Shown: positions 23,602 through 31,748, counted from the stretch's first letter. The stretch is DNA of 62,375 bases from a virus (IMGVR_UViG_3300008218_000011:1-62375), one strand, 5' to 3'. The notes: generated by a model from the sequence alone, not told the origin. Numbers and translations are program-made.

Positions 23602-24425
23602 TTATATTTTTCCCTTTCCCACGGAGCAGGATCACCGTGATAAACTAGAATTTTAGCTTCTGGCGCAAGATCATCAAGATTAACTAATTCCCAATGGTCA
23701 TTTATCCACTTTTTAGCAGGGGGAAACCATTGCGATGGCAAATCTACGATTAAATGTTTTTTGGGGTGTGCTTCGTGCGGCAAAAACCCTTTTATCTTTT
23801 GCGTTTTGCGATGGCTAGGACGTCGGGTATGCGGAAGTACTGGGGTTTTAGTGGAGCACAGCGCATTAATCCAATTTTGGTCTCCAAATTGAGCAGCTTC
23901 TTCTCCGCTATCGAGAGTACGCAAATAATACCGTGACCGATCATGCTGTATCATAAAATTCTTATAAATAAAATGGAATTTCGGCGCATCAAATAGCATT
24001 ATAGTTGACCAATATTCTCCTTCATAGTGCGCATCTTTGCACATACAAAGATCCCCCTTGAAAGTTAAAATGTCATCTATGTTTTTAAGGATAGACATAT
24101 CAAGGTCTATATAAAATATTCTTCCGCTTGCAAATATCTTAGGGTCAAATAATCTCATCTTAGCAAACCACCCCTTATACATATCATCCAATTTAATGGT
24201 TTTAATATTAGGGTGGGAAATTTTATCGGTATTTGTTAAGCAGTAAAAATCAAACTCCTTCGTGGTGTTGCGCCGAATTTGTTCATACATTCGGTAAACG
24301 TGTTCTGGCTTATATTTTGGTTCCTCCTGCTCCCTTGGGGTGGTGCGCAGAATCCTTGGCAATGACTCTTTGGGCGGAGGTTTTTGATAAAAAACAGTAG
24401 CTATTTTAATGCGCGGTTTACTCAT
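23598..24425 (-). CDS. GT-A-fold glycosyltransferase-like protein
   Basis: 275 aa from MSKPRIKIATVFYQ; a TTG extension to 24464 is unlikely. DxD-like metal motif FYIDLDMSIL preceded by MRLFDPKIFASGR, and later AAQFGDQNWINAL, as in GT8-type enzymes. Probably adds a sugar that the adjacent sulfotransferase could sulfate (inference). Confidence 0.65.
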   Translation of the reverse strand: MSKPRIKIATVFYQKPPPKESLPRILRTTPREQEEPKYKPEHVYRMYEQIRRNTTKEFDFYCLTNTDKISHPNIKTIKLDDMYKGWFAKMRLFDPKIFASGRIFYIDLDMSILKNIDDILTFKGDLCMCKDAHYEGEYWSTIMLFDAPKFHFIYKNFMIQHDRSRYYLRTLDSGEEAAQFGDQNWINALCSTKTPVLPHTRRPSHRKTQKIKGFLPHEAHPKKHLIVDLPSQWFPPAKKWINDHWELVNLDDLAPEAKILVYHGDPAPWEREKYK

Positions 24426-24447
24426 AATGAATTTAAGCCTCCCGCGC

Positions 24448-24483
24448 TTATTTGCCTTCTCCAAAATAAACCGAGCCTTATTT
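24448..24483. repeat. stop-codon-associated repeat R2
   Basis: Minus strand TAAGGCTCGGTTTATTTT then GGAGAAGGCAAATAAG, between the 55-aa gene and the glycosyltransferase. Confidence 0.6.
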
Positions 24484-24645
24484 CCATTTGCAATAATTAG
24501 GATCTTGTGCTCGTCTGCGGCGCATATAATCGCGTTTTTGTTGTCTTCTTTTCGCTAGATTATCGCTGTCGTATTTTTTATTTGCGCGTTTACGCGCCTC
24601 CTTTCCCTTCTGGGAGGAAGCGTATCTCTGTTGTCTATCGTCCAC
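24478..24645 (-). CDS. 55-aa highly basic protein
   Basis: GTG start (weak) then DDRQQRYASSQKGKEARKRA and KRRQQKRDYMRRRRAQDPN, ending CKWK. Repeated basic helix units like HNH-associated or DNA-binding phage peptides. No ATG exists in frame; the true start is uncertain. Confidence 0.4.
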   Translation of the reverse strand: MDDRQQRYASSQKGKEARKRANKKYDSDNLAKRRQQKRDYMRRRRAQDPNYCKWK

Positions 24646-24677
24646 TGCGGGTGATTTTCTTTTTAAAAAATTTTTGC

Positions 24678-24710
24678 TATATTTGGCCTTTTAAAAATAA
24701 ACCGAGCCTA
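24678..24710. repeat. stop-codon-associated repeat R3
   Basis: Minus strand TAGGCTCGGTTTATTTT then AAAAGGCCAAATATAG, at the stop of the 108-aa gene. Confidence 0.6.
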
Positions 24711-25034
24711 AAACCATTCATATTTAAATGCCTTTGCTTGCTCTTCTTCTTTTAAGACGGCCTCTTCTTCCCAACAATCGTCTCTATGATCCCAGCGGCG
24801 GGTATCGCCCAGTTTAAAATGAAAATCTAATGCCAATATAGAAAACTCAATCCACAATCCTGCGTAATCTTGCTTTCGCGTCCACTCTATAGAAAAATGA
24901 ACCCATTGAAAAAAAAGTTTGGAATAAGTTATGTCTAGTCCTATGGCTTTATTTTTGAAGATCCTAAGGCCGATGCCTCCACCGACAAAAGCCTTGCACT
25001 TATCCCACCAATAAAAAAATCTTTTATTTTTCAT
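24708..25034 (-). CDS. 108-aa protein, unknown
   Basis: MKNKRFFYWWDKCKAFVGGG..., Trp/Phe-rich strands (GLDITYSKLFFQWVHFSIEW) and an acidic helix. Possibly membrane-peripheral. No family recognised. Confidence 0.5.
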   Translation of the reverse strand: MKNKRFFYWWDKCKAFVGGGIGLRIFKNKAIGLDITYSKLFFQWVHFSIEWTRKQDYAGLWIEFSILALDFHFKLGDTRRWDHRDDCWEEEAVLKEEEQAKAFKYEWF

Positions 25035-25245
25035 GTTTATCTAGATGTTTTTTAATTTTTTCTTCGGAAAAGTATTCTGTGATTAAAAGCCAGAGCCAAT
25101 AAAGAGACTCGGCCGATTGGGCTTCTATCTTATTTCCTAATCTTTTTTTGTCATTCGTGACTTGTTGCAATAAGAGGGAAGAAAGTTCGGCTAGTTCCCG
25201 CGAGCATTCGATGTAATTAATTATCTGAGTTTCGGATAGTTTCAT
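25024..25245 (-). CDS. 73-aa helical protein, unknown
   Basis: MKLSETQIINYIECSRELAE..., entirely helical. Overlaps both neighbours. Confidence 0.5.
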   Translation of the reverse strand: MKLSETQIINYIECSRELAELSSLLLQQVTNDKKRLGNKIEAQSAESLYWLWLLITEYFSEEKIKKHLDKHEK

Positions 25246-25375
25246 AATCCTTTATTTGTTGTAAGACCGACGGCAGAAAAGGCTCGAACTTCACAGCCTT
25301 TTGCTTGAACAGGAGTTCAAAGGCGGAAGGTTTTTGCTCGATCAGCGATGTGAATTGTTGTTTGTTTTTTGCCAT
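25217..25375 (-). CDS. 52-aa protein, unknown
   Basis: MAKNKQQFTSLIEQKPSAFE..., first gene after a perfect -10 promoter. Overlaps the next start by 29 nt. Confidence 0.5.
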   Translation of the reverse strand: MAKNKQQFTSLIEQKPSAFELLFKQKAVKFEPFLPSVLQQIKDYETIRNSDN

Positions 25376-25392
25376 AATTATTTCTGTCTCTT

Positions 25393-25421
25393 ATTATACT
25401 ATAAATCTCCTATCTCGTCAA
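25393..25421 (-). promoter_or_regulatory. promoter, 17-bp spacer
   Basis: TTGACG, 17 nt, TATAAT. Confidence 0.75.
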
Positions 25422-25428
25422 GCTCAAA

Positions 25429-26211
25429 TTAACTATGCCAAAGAGTGGGGTCTATAAACTTCTTCAATTCTTTCTCATTGTAGCTTAACCCCAAATCTCC
25501 CACTAGCGCTTTAAAAGCTTTAAAATTTCCTTTTGGAAGTTCATCGGAGGATATTTCAAAAACACGAGCGCCTGAGTTTTTCAAGGCGTCCAGACGCGCA
25601 TTATACTCTTTAACCACGTTCTTCCAGAAACGAACATCCTTTGAGTGTTGGTTCATGAAGGGAGCCCGAAGGCAAGACTCGATAAAGCCTTGAGGGTCTC
25701 GCCTTACAATCACCCACCTAGCATGCGGAAAAGTGTGCTTATACAAAGGCCATAAGAGGGTTAATTTAGTCTCTTTATATGCCCACGGCCCATCATGTCT
25801 ATAACCATCGTGATCAATGATTTCTTGCATAAGAGAAGCTAGCTCACCCGTACCAATCTGATGATTGATGCGGTGACGACGAAAATTGTGGCTCTTTATA
25901 GCCATAAGGTCTCGAATGGCGCCCTGAAGAACCCAAGGCAACATCTCCACAGGAACATCGGACAACGAGGGTAATTTACTTATCCCTAAAGGATCAACGC
26001 CCAGATAAGATAATATTGGTTTGTTTACGCATTCTCGCAAGAATATGTTTTCAAAGAAGTCCTCTATAAGGCTCCCCAGCCACACTCCGCAAACCTCCAT
26101 CGCCCCCGTAATCATAGAGGTTCCCGAGCGCGGCAAGCCTAATATAAAAATGGGGGAGTTAAAATAATCCTCCCTGGGTTTAGACTGCTGAATTAAACGA
26201 TCTTCTCTCAC
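25429..26211 (-). CDS. sulfotransferase family protein
   Basis: 260 aa. FILGLPRSGTSMITGAMEVC is the PAPS loop, and ARWVIVRRDPQGFIESCL the 3'-phosphate motif. Start is GTG 8 nt downstream of the tRNA 3' end; no ATG precedes the PAPS loop. Second of four sulfotransferases in the window, of a different subfamily from 22909-23601. Confidence 0.75.
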   Translation of the reverse strand: MREDRLIQQSKPREDYFNSPIFILGLPRSGTSMITGAMEVCGVWLGSLIEDFFENIFLRECVNKPILSYLGVDPLGISKLPSLSDVPVEMLPWVLQGAIRDLMAIKSHNFRRHRINHQIGTGELASLMQEIIDHDGYRHDGPWAYKETKLTLLWPLYKHTFPHARWVIVRRDPQGFIESCLRAPFMNQHSKDVRFWKNVVKEYNARLDALKNSGARVFEISSDELPKGNFKAFKALVGDLGLSYNEKELKKFIDPTLWHS

Positions 26212-26218
26212 ATTAAAT

Positions 26219-26293
26219 TGGTTGCAGAGGCGGGAATCGAACCCGCGACCTTCAGGTTATGAGCCTGACGAGCTGCCTCTGCTCCACTCTGCT
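26219..26293 (-). tRNA. tRNA-Met (anticodon CAT)
   Basis: Cloverleaf: acceptor GCAGAG/CTCTGC (pair 1-72 is A·A), D stem GAGC/GCTC, anticodon stem TCAGG/CCTGA with loop CTCATAA, T arm GCGGG TTCGATT CCCGC, and encoded CCA. The anticodon stem lacks the three G-C pairs of initiator tRNA, so elongator Met, or Ile2 if C34 is modified. Abuts the stop codon of 26294-26494. Confidence 0.92.
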
Positions 26294-26494
26294 TTAAATT
26301 CCTCCTTGACGAGGTCGAACCCGTTCTATTGCCTCCATTTTTGCTAAATATTCTTTGACAAATTTCTGCGCTTCTTCGACTGCTTCAGGATGGTATTTTT
26401 TGCACCACTCTAGCACCCACTTATTAACAAGAGGATCAATAAGCGCATTAGGCGCTATATTAACCACGGACTTTAATGGTTTGACTGGTTTCAT
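26294..26494 (-). CDS. 66-aa protein, unknown
   Basis: MKPVKPLKSVVNIAPNALID... helical C-terminus (AVEEAQKFVKEYLAKMEAIE). Its TAA is followed directly by the tRNA 5' end. Confidence 0.5.
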   Translation of the reverse strand: MKPVKPLKSVVNIAPNALIDPLVNKWVLEWCKKYHPEAVEEAQKFVKEYLAKMEAIERVRPRQGGI

Positions 26495-26497
26495 TAA

Positions 26498-26752
26498 TTA
26501 AAAATCAAGGCGCTGCTGTCGTGGGTCTTCATATACTTCTTCAGTTTCTTCTATTATATCACATAAAACCTCTTTTGGCAATGGCTTTTTTAAGAAATTC
26601 TTTTGAGCGATCCTAATAATAAATCTCATTAGCGCAAAGCCGTATATTTTATTTAACTCGATAGTGTTATTGTTAGAATCCGTCACCGTAAAAGTTTTGG
26701 CGCCTTCGTCCCACTCGAAAGTGGCGTATTTTAATTCTTTAGTTATTCTCAT
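26498..26752 (-). CDS. 84-aa protein, unknown
   Basis: MRITKELKYATFEWDEGAKT..., a beta hairpin then LNKIYGFALMRFIIRIAQKN; acidic tail. No family recognised. Confidence 0.5.
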   Translation of the reverse strand: MRITKELKYATFEWDEGAKTFTVTDSNNNTIELNKIYGFALMRFIIRIAQKNFLKKPLPKEVLCDIIEETEEVYEDPRQQRLDF

Positions 26753-26753
26753 T

Positions 26754-26903
26754 TTAATTATCTAATCCTTTATTTCTTTTATCATAAAAATATAGCGCCA
26801 CCCCTGATAATAATAAAACAAAGAAAACGGGAATTAACACTACGAATATAATAAGCTCTAGGGGCAGAAGGATGCATCTGGTATACCATCTGTCTTTATT
26901 CAT
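26754..26903 (-). CDS. 49-aa membrane protein
   Basis: MNKDRWYTRCILLPLELIIF with a long hydrophobic stretch VVLIPVFFVLLLSGVALYF. ATGA overlap with the 40-aa membrane gene; a possible two-component membrane set. Confidence 0.5.
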   Translation of the reverse strand: MNKDRWYTRCILLPLELIIFVVLIPVFFVLLLSGVALYFYDKRNKGLDN

Positions 26904-27022
26904 AATACTAAATAATTAAACATCAAGAATCCCAGTAACGCAAGGCAGGCAACTATTCCTCGCTTGACTATTTTGACCCTATTAACCAAAAGAAACTCCG
27001 AGAAATTATAAAGCCAATTCAT
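26900..27022 (-). CDS. 40-aa membrane protein
   Basis: MNWLYNFSEFLLVNRVKIVK then GIVACLALLGFLMFNYLVL. TAATG coupling with the dNMP kinase stop. Confidence 0.5.
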   Translation of the reverse strand: MNWLYNFSEFLLVNRVKIVKRGIVACLALLGFLMFNYLVL

Positions 27023-27657
27023 TATATTTTCCTGTTGTAAGCTATGGTTTTGGCGTGTTCTGCGCGTCGATCATAATCATGAAGGCATTTCTCTGTAAGC
27101 TGTTCTACGAGACGATGATCTTCAGTAGTCGGGATTTTATTTTTAAAATCTCCCCACTCTAGGTGAAGATCCGAATGGGCGTGCAAAAGAGGATCGCTCT
27201 TCCTTTCTTCTTCATTAGCGGGAAGCGTTCCTGTTCGGGTAATATGAACGATAATTCCCGATCTCTCTTCTCTTACCCATTTTAATTCATTTAAATATCT
27301 CACATCTGTAAAAATAGGAATGCTAGTTGGAAGGGTATTGAGCCTCGATGGGAAGTGGATCGCCTCTTCTACTTTAGAAATCCAGTAATTTTCATCTATC
27401 CTTCTCATCAATTTGGTTCCATATGCTACCAAGAAATCTCTAATCAACTCTTTTTCTTCGGCGTCTTCGGTGAAGGCATTAATTCCTGTTTTCTCTAATA
27501 AGAACTCATTAACATCTTGTTTTAGGACGTCAGCAAAGCTCACTCTGTATGGATGATACCCCAGGTTTGACAAATATTCTTTAGCAATGAAGTAAAAAGA
27601 GTCCTTACCGCACCTTGCGGAACCGCACAATCCTAAAGCATGAAGTTTTCTACTCAT
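27022..27657 (-). CDS. deoxynucleoside monophosphate kinase
   Basis: 211 aa from MSRKLHALGLCGSARCGKDS. P-loop GSARCGKDS in the phage dNMP-kinase form, then LVAYGTKLMRRIDENYWI and FTDVRYLNE. Phosphorylates dNMPs for DNA synthesis. Start overlaps the previous gene's stop region. Confidence 0.8.
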   Translation of the reverse strand: MSRKLHALGLCGSARCGKDSFYFIAKEYLSNLGYHPYRVSFADVLKQDVNEFLLEKTGINAFTEDAEEKELIRDFLVAYGTKLMRRIDENYWISKVEEAIHFPSRLNTLPTSIPIFTDVRYLNELKWVREERSGIIVHITRTGTLPANEEERKSDPLLHAHSDLHLEWGDFKNKIPTTEDHRLVEQLTEKCLHDYDRRAEHAKTIAYNRKI

Positions 27658-27841
27658 CTTCTTTATCTTCTTCATCTCCGAGGTCAGCCTCAAAATCTAA
27701 GCACACATCGGAAACGTCATGAACCAAACACTCAAGAACCCACACTATATCGGGGCCTTTAAGGTCAAATTCCTGTTTAAATCTCATTAAGACCCTCGCA
27801 ATGTCATTATAAAGCGCATCCATCTGTTCTTCGTTTGTCAT
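27650..27841 (-). CDS. 63-aa acidic protein, unknown
   Basis: MTNEEQMDALYNDIARVLMR... ends in an Asp/Glu tail. ATGA overlap with the membrane gene upstream. Confidence 0.5.
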   Translation of the reverse strand: MTNEEQMDALYNDIARVLMRFKQEFDLKGPDIVWVLECLVHDVSDVCLDFEADLGDEEDKEDE

Positions 27842-28017
27842 TTTCGACAATTAGGGGCATACCTAAAAGATATATAGCATAAAAACGCCACTAGTGAGTG
27901 CAAAATACACATGCTTTCTCCGAGGAGTGCAAACATAAACGCGAGCGATAGGTTTGCCACAAAAAATATATAATTAAGTTTGCCTTTCTTATTAAGGGTT
28001 GACCATTTAATCCTCAA
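27838..28017 (-). CDS. 59-aa membrane protein
   Basis: TTG start overlapping the previous TGA (TTGA); then KWSTLNKKGKLNYIFFVANL and a second hydrophobic stretch. A longer frame to 28176 would lie over the 62-aa gene. Confidence 0.45.
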   Translation of the reverse strand: MRIKWSTLNKKGKLNYIFFVANLSLAFMFALLGESMCILHSLVAFLCYISFRYAPNCRK

Positions 28018-28202
28018 TTTAATGGAGGTTGTTGGGTGTGAAACCGATAAAATCTTGCCTCTTCCTCGTTTTCTAGTAATCGCTTTTGCTCGAGACCTCG
28101 AGCGTGCCAAAAGAAAGGAAGAGAAAGACAATAGCCAAAGCTCGCCACCAATATCAAGGTGCCTCCCCACGTCCAAAAGCTACTAAAAACTACTTCAAGC
28201 AT
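28014..28202 (-). CDS. 62-aa membrane protein
   Basis: MLEVVFSSFWTWGGTLILVA with one membrane helix and a charged tail (ARGLEQKRLLENEEEARFY). Holin-like size but no proof. Confidence 0.5.
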   Translation of the reverse strand: MLEVVFSSFWTWGGTLILVASFGYCLSLPFFWHARGLEQKRLLENEEEARFYRFHTQQPPLN

Positions 28203-28213
28203 TATATTTAAGG

Positions 28214-28321
28214 TTACTTTGTTAAAAAATTAAAGATGAGGTCAAACCTGTGCTCTAGAAAAGCTCCAATAAGAGCGAATAGGGCTCCCAACATAAGGGC
28301 GGCGCTTATTTCTTTAATCAT
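28214..28321 (-). CDS. 35-aa membrane peptide
   Basis: MIKEISAALMLGALFALIGA then FLEHRFDLIFNFLTK. Shares bases with the lipoprotein stop (TGATG). Confidence 0.45.
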   Translation of the reverse strand: MIKEISAALMLGALFALIGAFLEHRFDLIFNFLTK

Positions 28322-29013
28322 CAGTAGGGCCTTTCGTTTAAACCTCCCAGCTCTTGCCAAAAATACAACACTTGTCCTGTTGGCTTGAGTTCATATATAA
28401 AAAGATGGTCTGACAACGGAGCTGGGACATGGTTTATTTCATATTCTTCTAAATATTTACGAGCCTCTGCGAGGGAATGCGTGGTATGTAACTGATCGTC
28501 TCGAGAGCCGTTCTTGTGGCGCACTTCATATTTAAAATCAACCTCTCTTACCACATAGGAGTGCCCAACTAATCCATCGCCATTATTAAGCGTTGCATAC
28601 GCTTGCGCTTCTTCGGGCGTATCAAACAACGGGCTTACCTTGGGAAAGTTGGGGTCATAAGCTTGATACCTTACGGGGATGGTTCTGATCTCCAAAGTAT
28701 CATCACCCTTTCCCAGCGTAAAGGTTGTAAAGGGGTTGGGCAAAAGGGCTTGCGGAGTCACCCTTTTAATCTTATCGGAATTTACTGCGTGCAGATAATC
28801 CACAATGGATAATCCAGTATGAAAGGCTTCTGCAGGAACTGTAGAAGTCCGAGAATTTAATTCTTGCTGGGTGATGCGAGCATTATTTATAGGGAGAACC
28901 TTTTCCTCCGCAGTTTGCTCAAGCCCATAAAAGGGAAACTTGCTCTGCGTTACTGTGTTTGAGGCGCAGCCTCCTAAAAAAAATAACGTTATTAACCCGA
29001 TAACCCTTTTCAT
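28321..29013 (-). CDS. lipoprotein, largest member of the shared family
   Basis: 230 aa. Lipobox LGGC after a short signal; a middle region VKPLFDTPEEAQAYATL-like (PLFDTPEEAQAYATLNNG); and a C-terminal domain KYEVRHKNG...SLAEARKYLEEY...HLFIYELKPTGQVLYFW shared with the 6151 and 19625 lipoproteins. Membrane-anchored, possibly surface-exposed; role unknown. Confidence 0.65.
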   Translation of the reverse strand: MKRVIGLITLFFLGGCASNTVTQSKFPFYGLEQTAEEKVLPINNARITQQELNSRTSTVPAEAFHTGLSIVDYLHAVNSDKIKRVTPQALLPNPFTTFTLGKGDDTLEIRTIPVRYQAYDPNFPKVSPLFDTPEEAQAYATLNNGDGLVGHSYVVREVDFKYEVRHKNGSRDDQLHTTHSLAEARKYLEEYEINHVPAPLSDHLFIYELKPTGQVLYFWQELGGLNERPY

Positions 29014-29021
29014 TTTTTACC

Positions 29022-29246
29022 TTATAGCTTGGTGATAGAAATTACTCCGTCATGACGAAAGCTTCTAACTTCGCCCCGCACAAAACAATAAGCCTTAAAC
29101 CCTACGTTATTGCGCCCCTCTTGCTTATTTGGAACTGAATCGCTCAAACGAGGACGGTCGATTTCATAGCTTTTGGTCTCTCCATCTCTCTTGCGATATA
29201 CAAGGAGATACCTCTTTTGGAATTTATTTAGTAATAGATTTAACAT
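29022..29246 (-). CDS. 74-aa beta-rich protein, unknown
   Basis: RYLLVYRKRDGETKSYEI then NVGFKAYCFVRGEVRSFRHD. The pattern resembles WYL-like or phage 'YRK-DG-T' small domains that bind nucleic acid or ligands; not certain. Confidence 0.55.
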   Translation of the reverse strand: MLNLLLNKFQKRYLLVYRKRDGETKSYEIDRPRLSDSVPNKQEGRNNVGFKAYCFVRGEVRSFRHDGVISITKL

Positions 29247-29252
29247 GCCTAT

Positions 29253-29281
29253 ACTATACGATATTTCCGTTCTATTGTCAA
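29253..29281 (-). promoter_or_regulatory. promoter, 17-bp spacer
   Basis: TTGACA, 17 nt, TATAGT, 7 nt upstream of ATG 29246. Confidence 0.7.
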
Positions 29282-29283
29282 GC

Positions 29284-29697
29284 TTATTTTCCTGTACTAC
29301 CGAAACCTCCTGCGCCTCGGTCCGAGAGATCTAATTTATCTACTTCAATAATATTGACCCGCGGAAGCTTTGTGATAATTAATTGCGCGACTTTGTCTCC
29401 AATTTGATACGTATTGTCCGTTGTCCAGCTCATTCGAACTTTTATCTCTCCTCGGTAGCCACTATCAATTACGCCAACGGAATTTAATAATCTATGTCCT
29501 GTTTGGGAAATACTTGACCTAGGAAAAATTAAACCAGCGTAACCTTTTTCAATTTGCATGGCTAGGTCTGTGCCGTATTCTAGGTAATTAGCTCGCTGCT
29601 TTAGTGATGTGGCTATTAAGTCCATCCCAGCATCGCCACCCCTAGCAAATTTAGGGGCCACGGCCCTATCGCTTAATTTTTTAATTTTTAATTTCAT
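29284..29697 (-). CDS. dut: dUTPase
   Basis: 137 aa. All five trimeric dUTPase motifs: DAGMDL, PRSSIS, GVIDSGYRGEIKV, GDKVAQLII and the C-terminal arm RGAGGFGSTGK. Converts dUTP to dUMP plus PPi. ATGA overlap with dCMP deaminase, its pathway partner. Confidence 0.95.
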   Translation of the reverse strand: MKLKIKKLSDRAVAPKFARGGDAGMDLIATSLKQRANYLEYGTDLAMQIEKGYAGLIFPRSSISQTGHRLLNSVGVIDSGYRGEIKVRMSWTTDNTYQIGDKVAQLIITKLPRVNIIEVDKLDLSDRGAGGFGSTGK

Positions 29698-30125
29698 GAG
29701 GTATTTATTAATGAAGTGAGTATACCCGCTTTATCTAGAAGTTTTAATCCATGATCGTTTTTATATACTTCCCTAAAAACCAATCGCCTGATGCCTGCTT
29801 GTATGATTAATTTAGAACAATCAACGCAAGGCGAACAGGTGATATATATTGTTGCTCCATCACTCGACTGCGTTGACTTCGCTAATTTAGTTATAGCATT
29901 GCTTTCGGCATGGAGCACTTCTTTTTTCGTCACTAATGCGTCTGCCCTCCCCGCTTTTTCGCAATTATTATCAAATCCCTTGGGCATTCCATTAAATCCA
30001 TCAGAAATTATCATTCCATCCTTGACGATAAGGCATCCCACTTTTTTTCTCCGAGCCTTGGAGAGTTGCGCCCAAATGTGGGCCATTTTTAAATAAGCCC
30101 TATCGAGCTCTCGTGCTTGAGCCAT
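29694..30125 (-). CDS. dCMP deaminase
   Basis: 143 aa from MAQARELDRAYLKMAHIW. Zinc-deaminase motif HAESNAI and CSPCVDC with the rest of the cytidine/deoxycytidylate deaminase core. Makes dUMP for dTMP synthesis. The ATG overlaps the previous TAA; the longer GTG frame to 30146 is less likely. Confidence 0.9.
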   Translation of the reverse strand: MAQARELDRAYLKMAHIWAQLSKARRKKVGCLIVKDGMIISDGFNGMPKGFDNNCEKAGRADALVTKKEVLHAESNAITKLAKSTQSSDGATIYITCSPCVDCSKLIIQAGIRRLVFREVYKNDHGLKLLDKAGILTSLINTS

Positions 30126-30418
30126 TAAATTTCGTGGAGCCTCCACTCTTGGTATTTATTTGACTCCCGCTCTTCTTTTTTTAGATCTAGTTTAGAGAGC
30201 TCCATCTGTAGCCGAGCGAGCTCAAAAAGGGCTTCGGTGGTATGAGCCAACTCAAGTAGGGCCTCGTTTTGAATGTCTAAATTTTTTTGTTGATTATTAA
30301 GCCTAACAAAGGTCATCACTTGGCATATGAAGAACGCTATCAATACAAATATCAAAAGATCTTTATTGCTTGGCTTGGCGCCTGTCACGCGGCCAGCTTC
30401 TGGAATTTTATCTGTCAC
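30125..30418 (-). CDS. 97-aa membrane protein with coiled coil
   Basis: GTG start in the tail of the cupin gene, then DLLIFVLIAFFICQVMTF (membrane helix) and a heptad-like helix. Unknown role. Confidence 0.5.
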   Translation of the reverse strand: MTDKIPEAGRVTGAKPSNKDLLIFVLIAFFICQVMTFVRLNNQQKNLDIQNEALLELAHTTEALFELARLQMELSKLDLKKEERESNKYQEWRLHEI

Positions 30419-30854
30419 CAATAATAGCCCTGCAGTCTTTTTCCCACTTGATGAACTCAGCATCATCTATGGGAAGAATTTTGTTTTTTTGCGTGTCGCC
30501 GCTCTCTATTCTAACTAAATCCGCTTCTTCAAGATCCTGATTGCTAGCCTCGAGTAATCTGGAATCTTCAATAGCCCTAAAGCGATGCGCCATAAAAGGA
30601 GGAATGTCAATAGACTCTCCCGCTCTCAAGTCCACATATTCCCTCTTTAGGTCATAAAAAAGCTCAACTTCCACATGGCCCTCCAAAACCAAAAAGCTTT
30701 CTTCTTTCTCTTTATGAAAGTGGAGACTGCATTGGCCGCCATTTTGGAGAGTTAAAAGTTTTACGCAATAATTTTCATTATTATGCACAATCGTTTCTTG
30801 GCCCCACCCTTTAGTATTAACTCTTTTGTTGTTTTGCTTTGTGGGGAACTCCAT
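30408..30854 (-). CDS. cupin-fold protein
   Basis: 148 aa from MEFPTKQNNKRVNTKGWGQ. Cupin motifs CSLHFHKEKEESFLVLEG and PPFMAHRF with metal-binding His. Similar single-cupin proteins act as sugar-nucleotide or mannose-6-P isomerase-like enzymes or as binding proteins. Could belong to the surface-glycan set. Confidence 0.65.
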   Translation of the reverse strand: MEFPTKQNNKRVNTKGWGQETIVHNNENYCVKLLTLQNGGQCSLHFHKEKEESFLVLEGHVEVELFYDLKREYVDLRAGESIDIPPFMAHRFRAIEDSRLLEASNQDLEEADLVRIESGDTQKNKILPIDDAEFIKWEKDCRAIIGDR

Positions 30855-31471
30855 TATTTTTTCCAAATTTGCACTTCTTTTACGTGGCTTATAATGTCCG
30901 CCATCTTGACTTGGGTAAGAAGATCTTCTCTTTTCCAGCGAGTATAATATTTATACTTTGCATCCCTAGCGTTTTTAGCCCAGTGTTTATGGGGGTGAGA
31001 GCCTCCGTCAGGATGACACCTACGCTCAATTTCCTCTGCAGCCCAATCTTTTAAAGCTCCACGAGGAACGACCACAAAATCATTTTCTCTCTCGAATGCG
31101 ATATGGGTGGCACCGCCTTTGAGCCAGCCAGGGTCTCCCCTCACATTCTTAAACTCCAGCCATGTCCACTCATCATTAAAATTAGTGTCTTTTCTGCTGG
31201 TCTTTTTGCGGGCCTTCACATCTACCTGCATATAAACAAGGTCGTTATCATCATCACCCCATCTATCTATCGAAAAATCCCAATGCTCATGCATATTTTC
31301 ATAACGAGTGGCCTTATCGACCTTGAAGCCTCGAGCTTCTGCTAGGTTCGAGAATGTACCTTCTGCACCATGCCCCATCACGGAGCACTTCCCTCCTTTG
31401 TCATATTTATTAACGTAAGCCATATTTAACGCGCTCTTCCTTTTTCTTTTTTGTGGGAGTATATTTGGCAT
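30854..31471 (-). CDS. putative nuclease-like protein
   Basis: 205 aa. YMQVDVKARKK...WTWLEFKNVRG... THIAFERENDFVVVPR looks like a PD-(D/E)XK-type core (D, then E-x-K on strands). Start supported by AGAGGAAG 8 nt before ATG. Fold assignment is tentative. Confidence 0.5.
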   Translation of the reverse strand: MPNILPQKRKRKSALNMAYVNKYDKGGKCSVMGHGAEGTFSNLAEARGFKVDKATRYENMHEHWDFSIDRWGDDDNDLVYMQVDVKARKKTSRKDTNFNDEWTWLEFKNVRGDPGWLKGGATHIAFERENDFVVVPRGALKDWAAEEIERRCHPDGGSHPHKHWAKNARDAKYKYYTRWKREDLLTQVKMADIISHVKEVQIWKK

Positions 31472-31491
31472 ATAAAAACTTCCTCTTGAGT

Positions 31492-31731
31492 TTATTCTTC
31501 CATCTCTGACTTTTTTTCATTCTTAATAGTGTTCTGATTTAAAGTCTGTTCCATCATGCAGGAAAAATAACCTATTTTGTAATTGTATTTATCCATAAAA
31601 ATTATAAGGCCCATTATAGCATAAGGTTCCCACCGTGTCAACCCTAATGTGACCCATAGCAAAAAAGAAATAATAAGATAGGGGAATGCCTTGTGGCAAA
31701 TGTGATTAACTGTTGCTGTTAAGAGGCTCAT
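31492..31731 (-). CDS. 79-aa membrane protein
   Basis: MSLLTATVNHICHKAFPYLI then IISFLLWVTLGL and AIMGLIIFMDKY; acidic tail. Two membrane segments. Confidence 0.5.
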   Translation of the reverse strand: MSLLTATVNHICHKAFPYLIISFLLWVTLGLTRWEPYAIMGLIIFMDKYNYKIGYFSCMMEQTLNQNTIKNEKKSEMEE

Positions 31732-31748
31732 AATATTTTAAAATTTAT

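Noticed and set aside
27838-28176. 112-aa start for the 59-aa membrane gene
   Set aside because: The extra N-terminus lies over the 62-aa gene in another frame and is not membrane- or protein-like.
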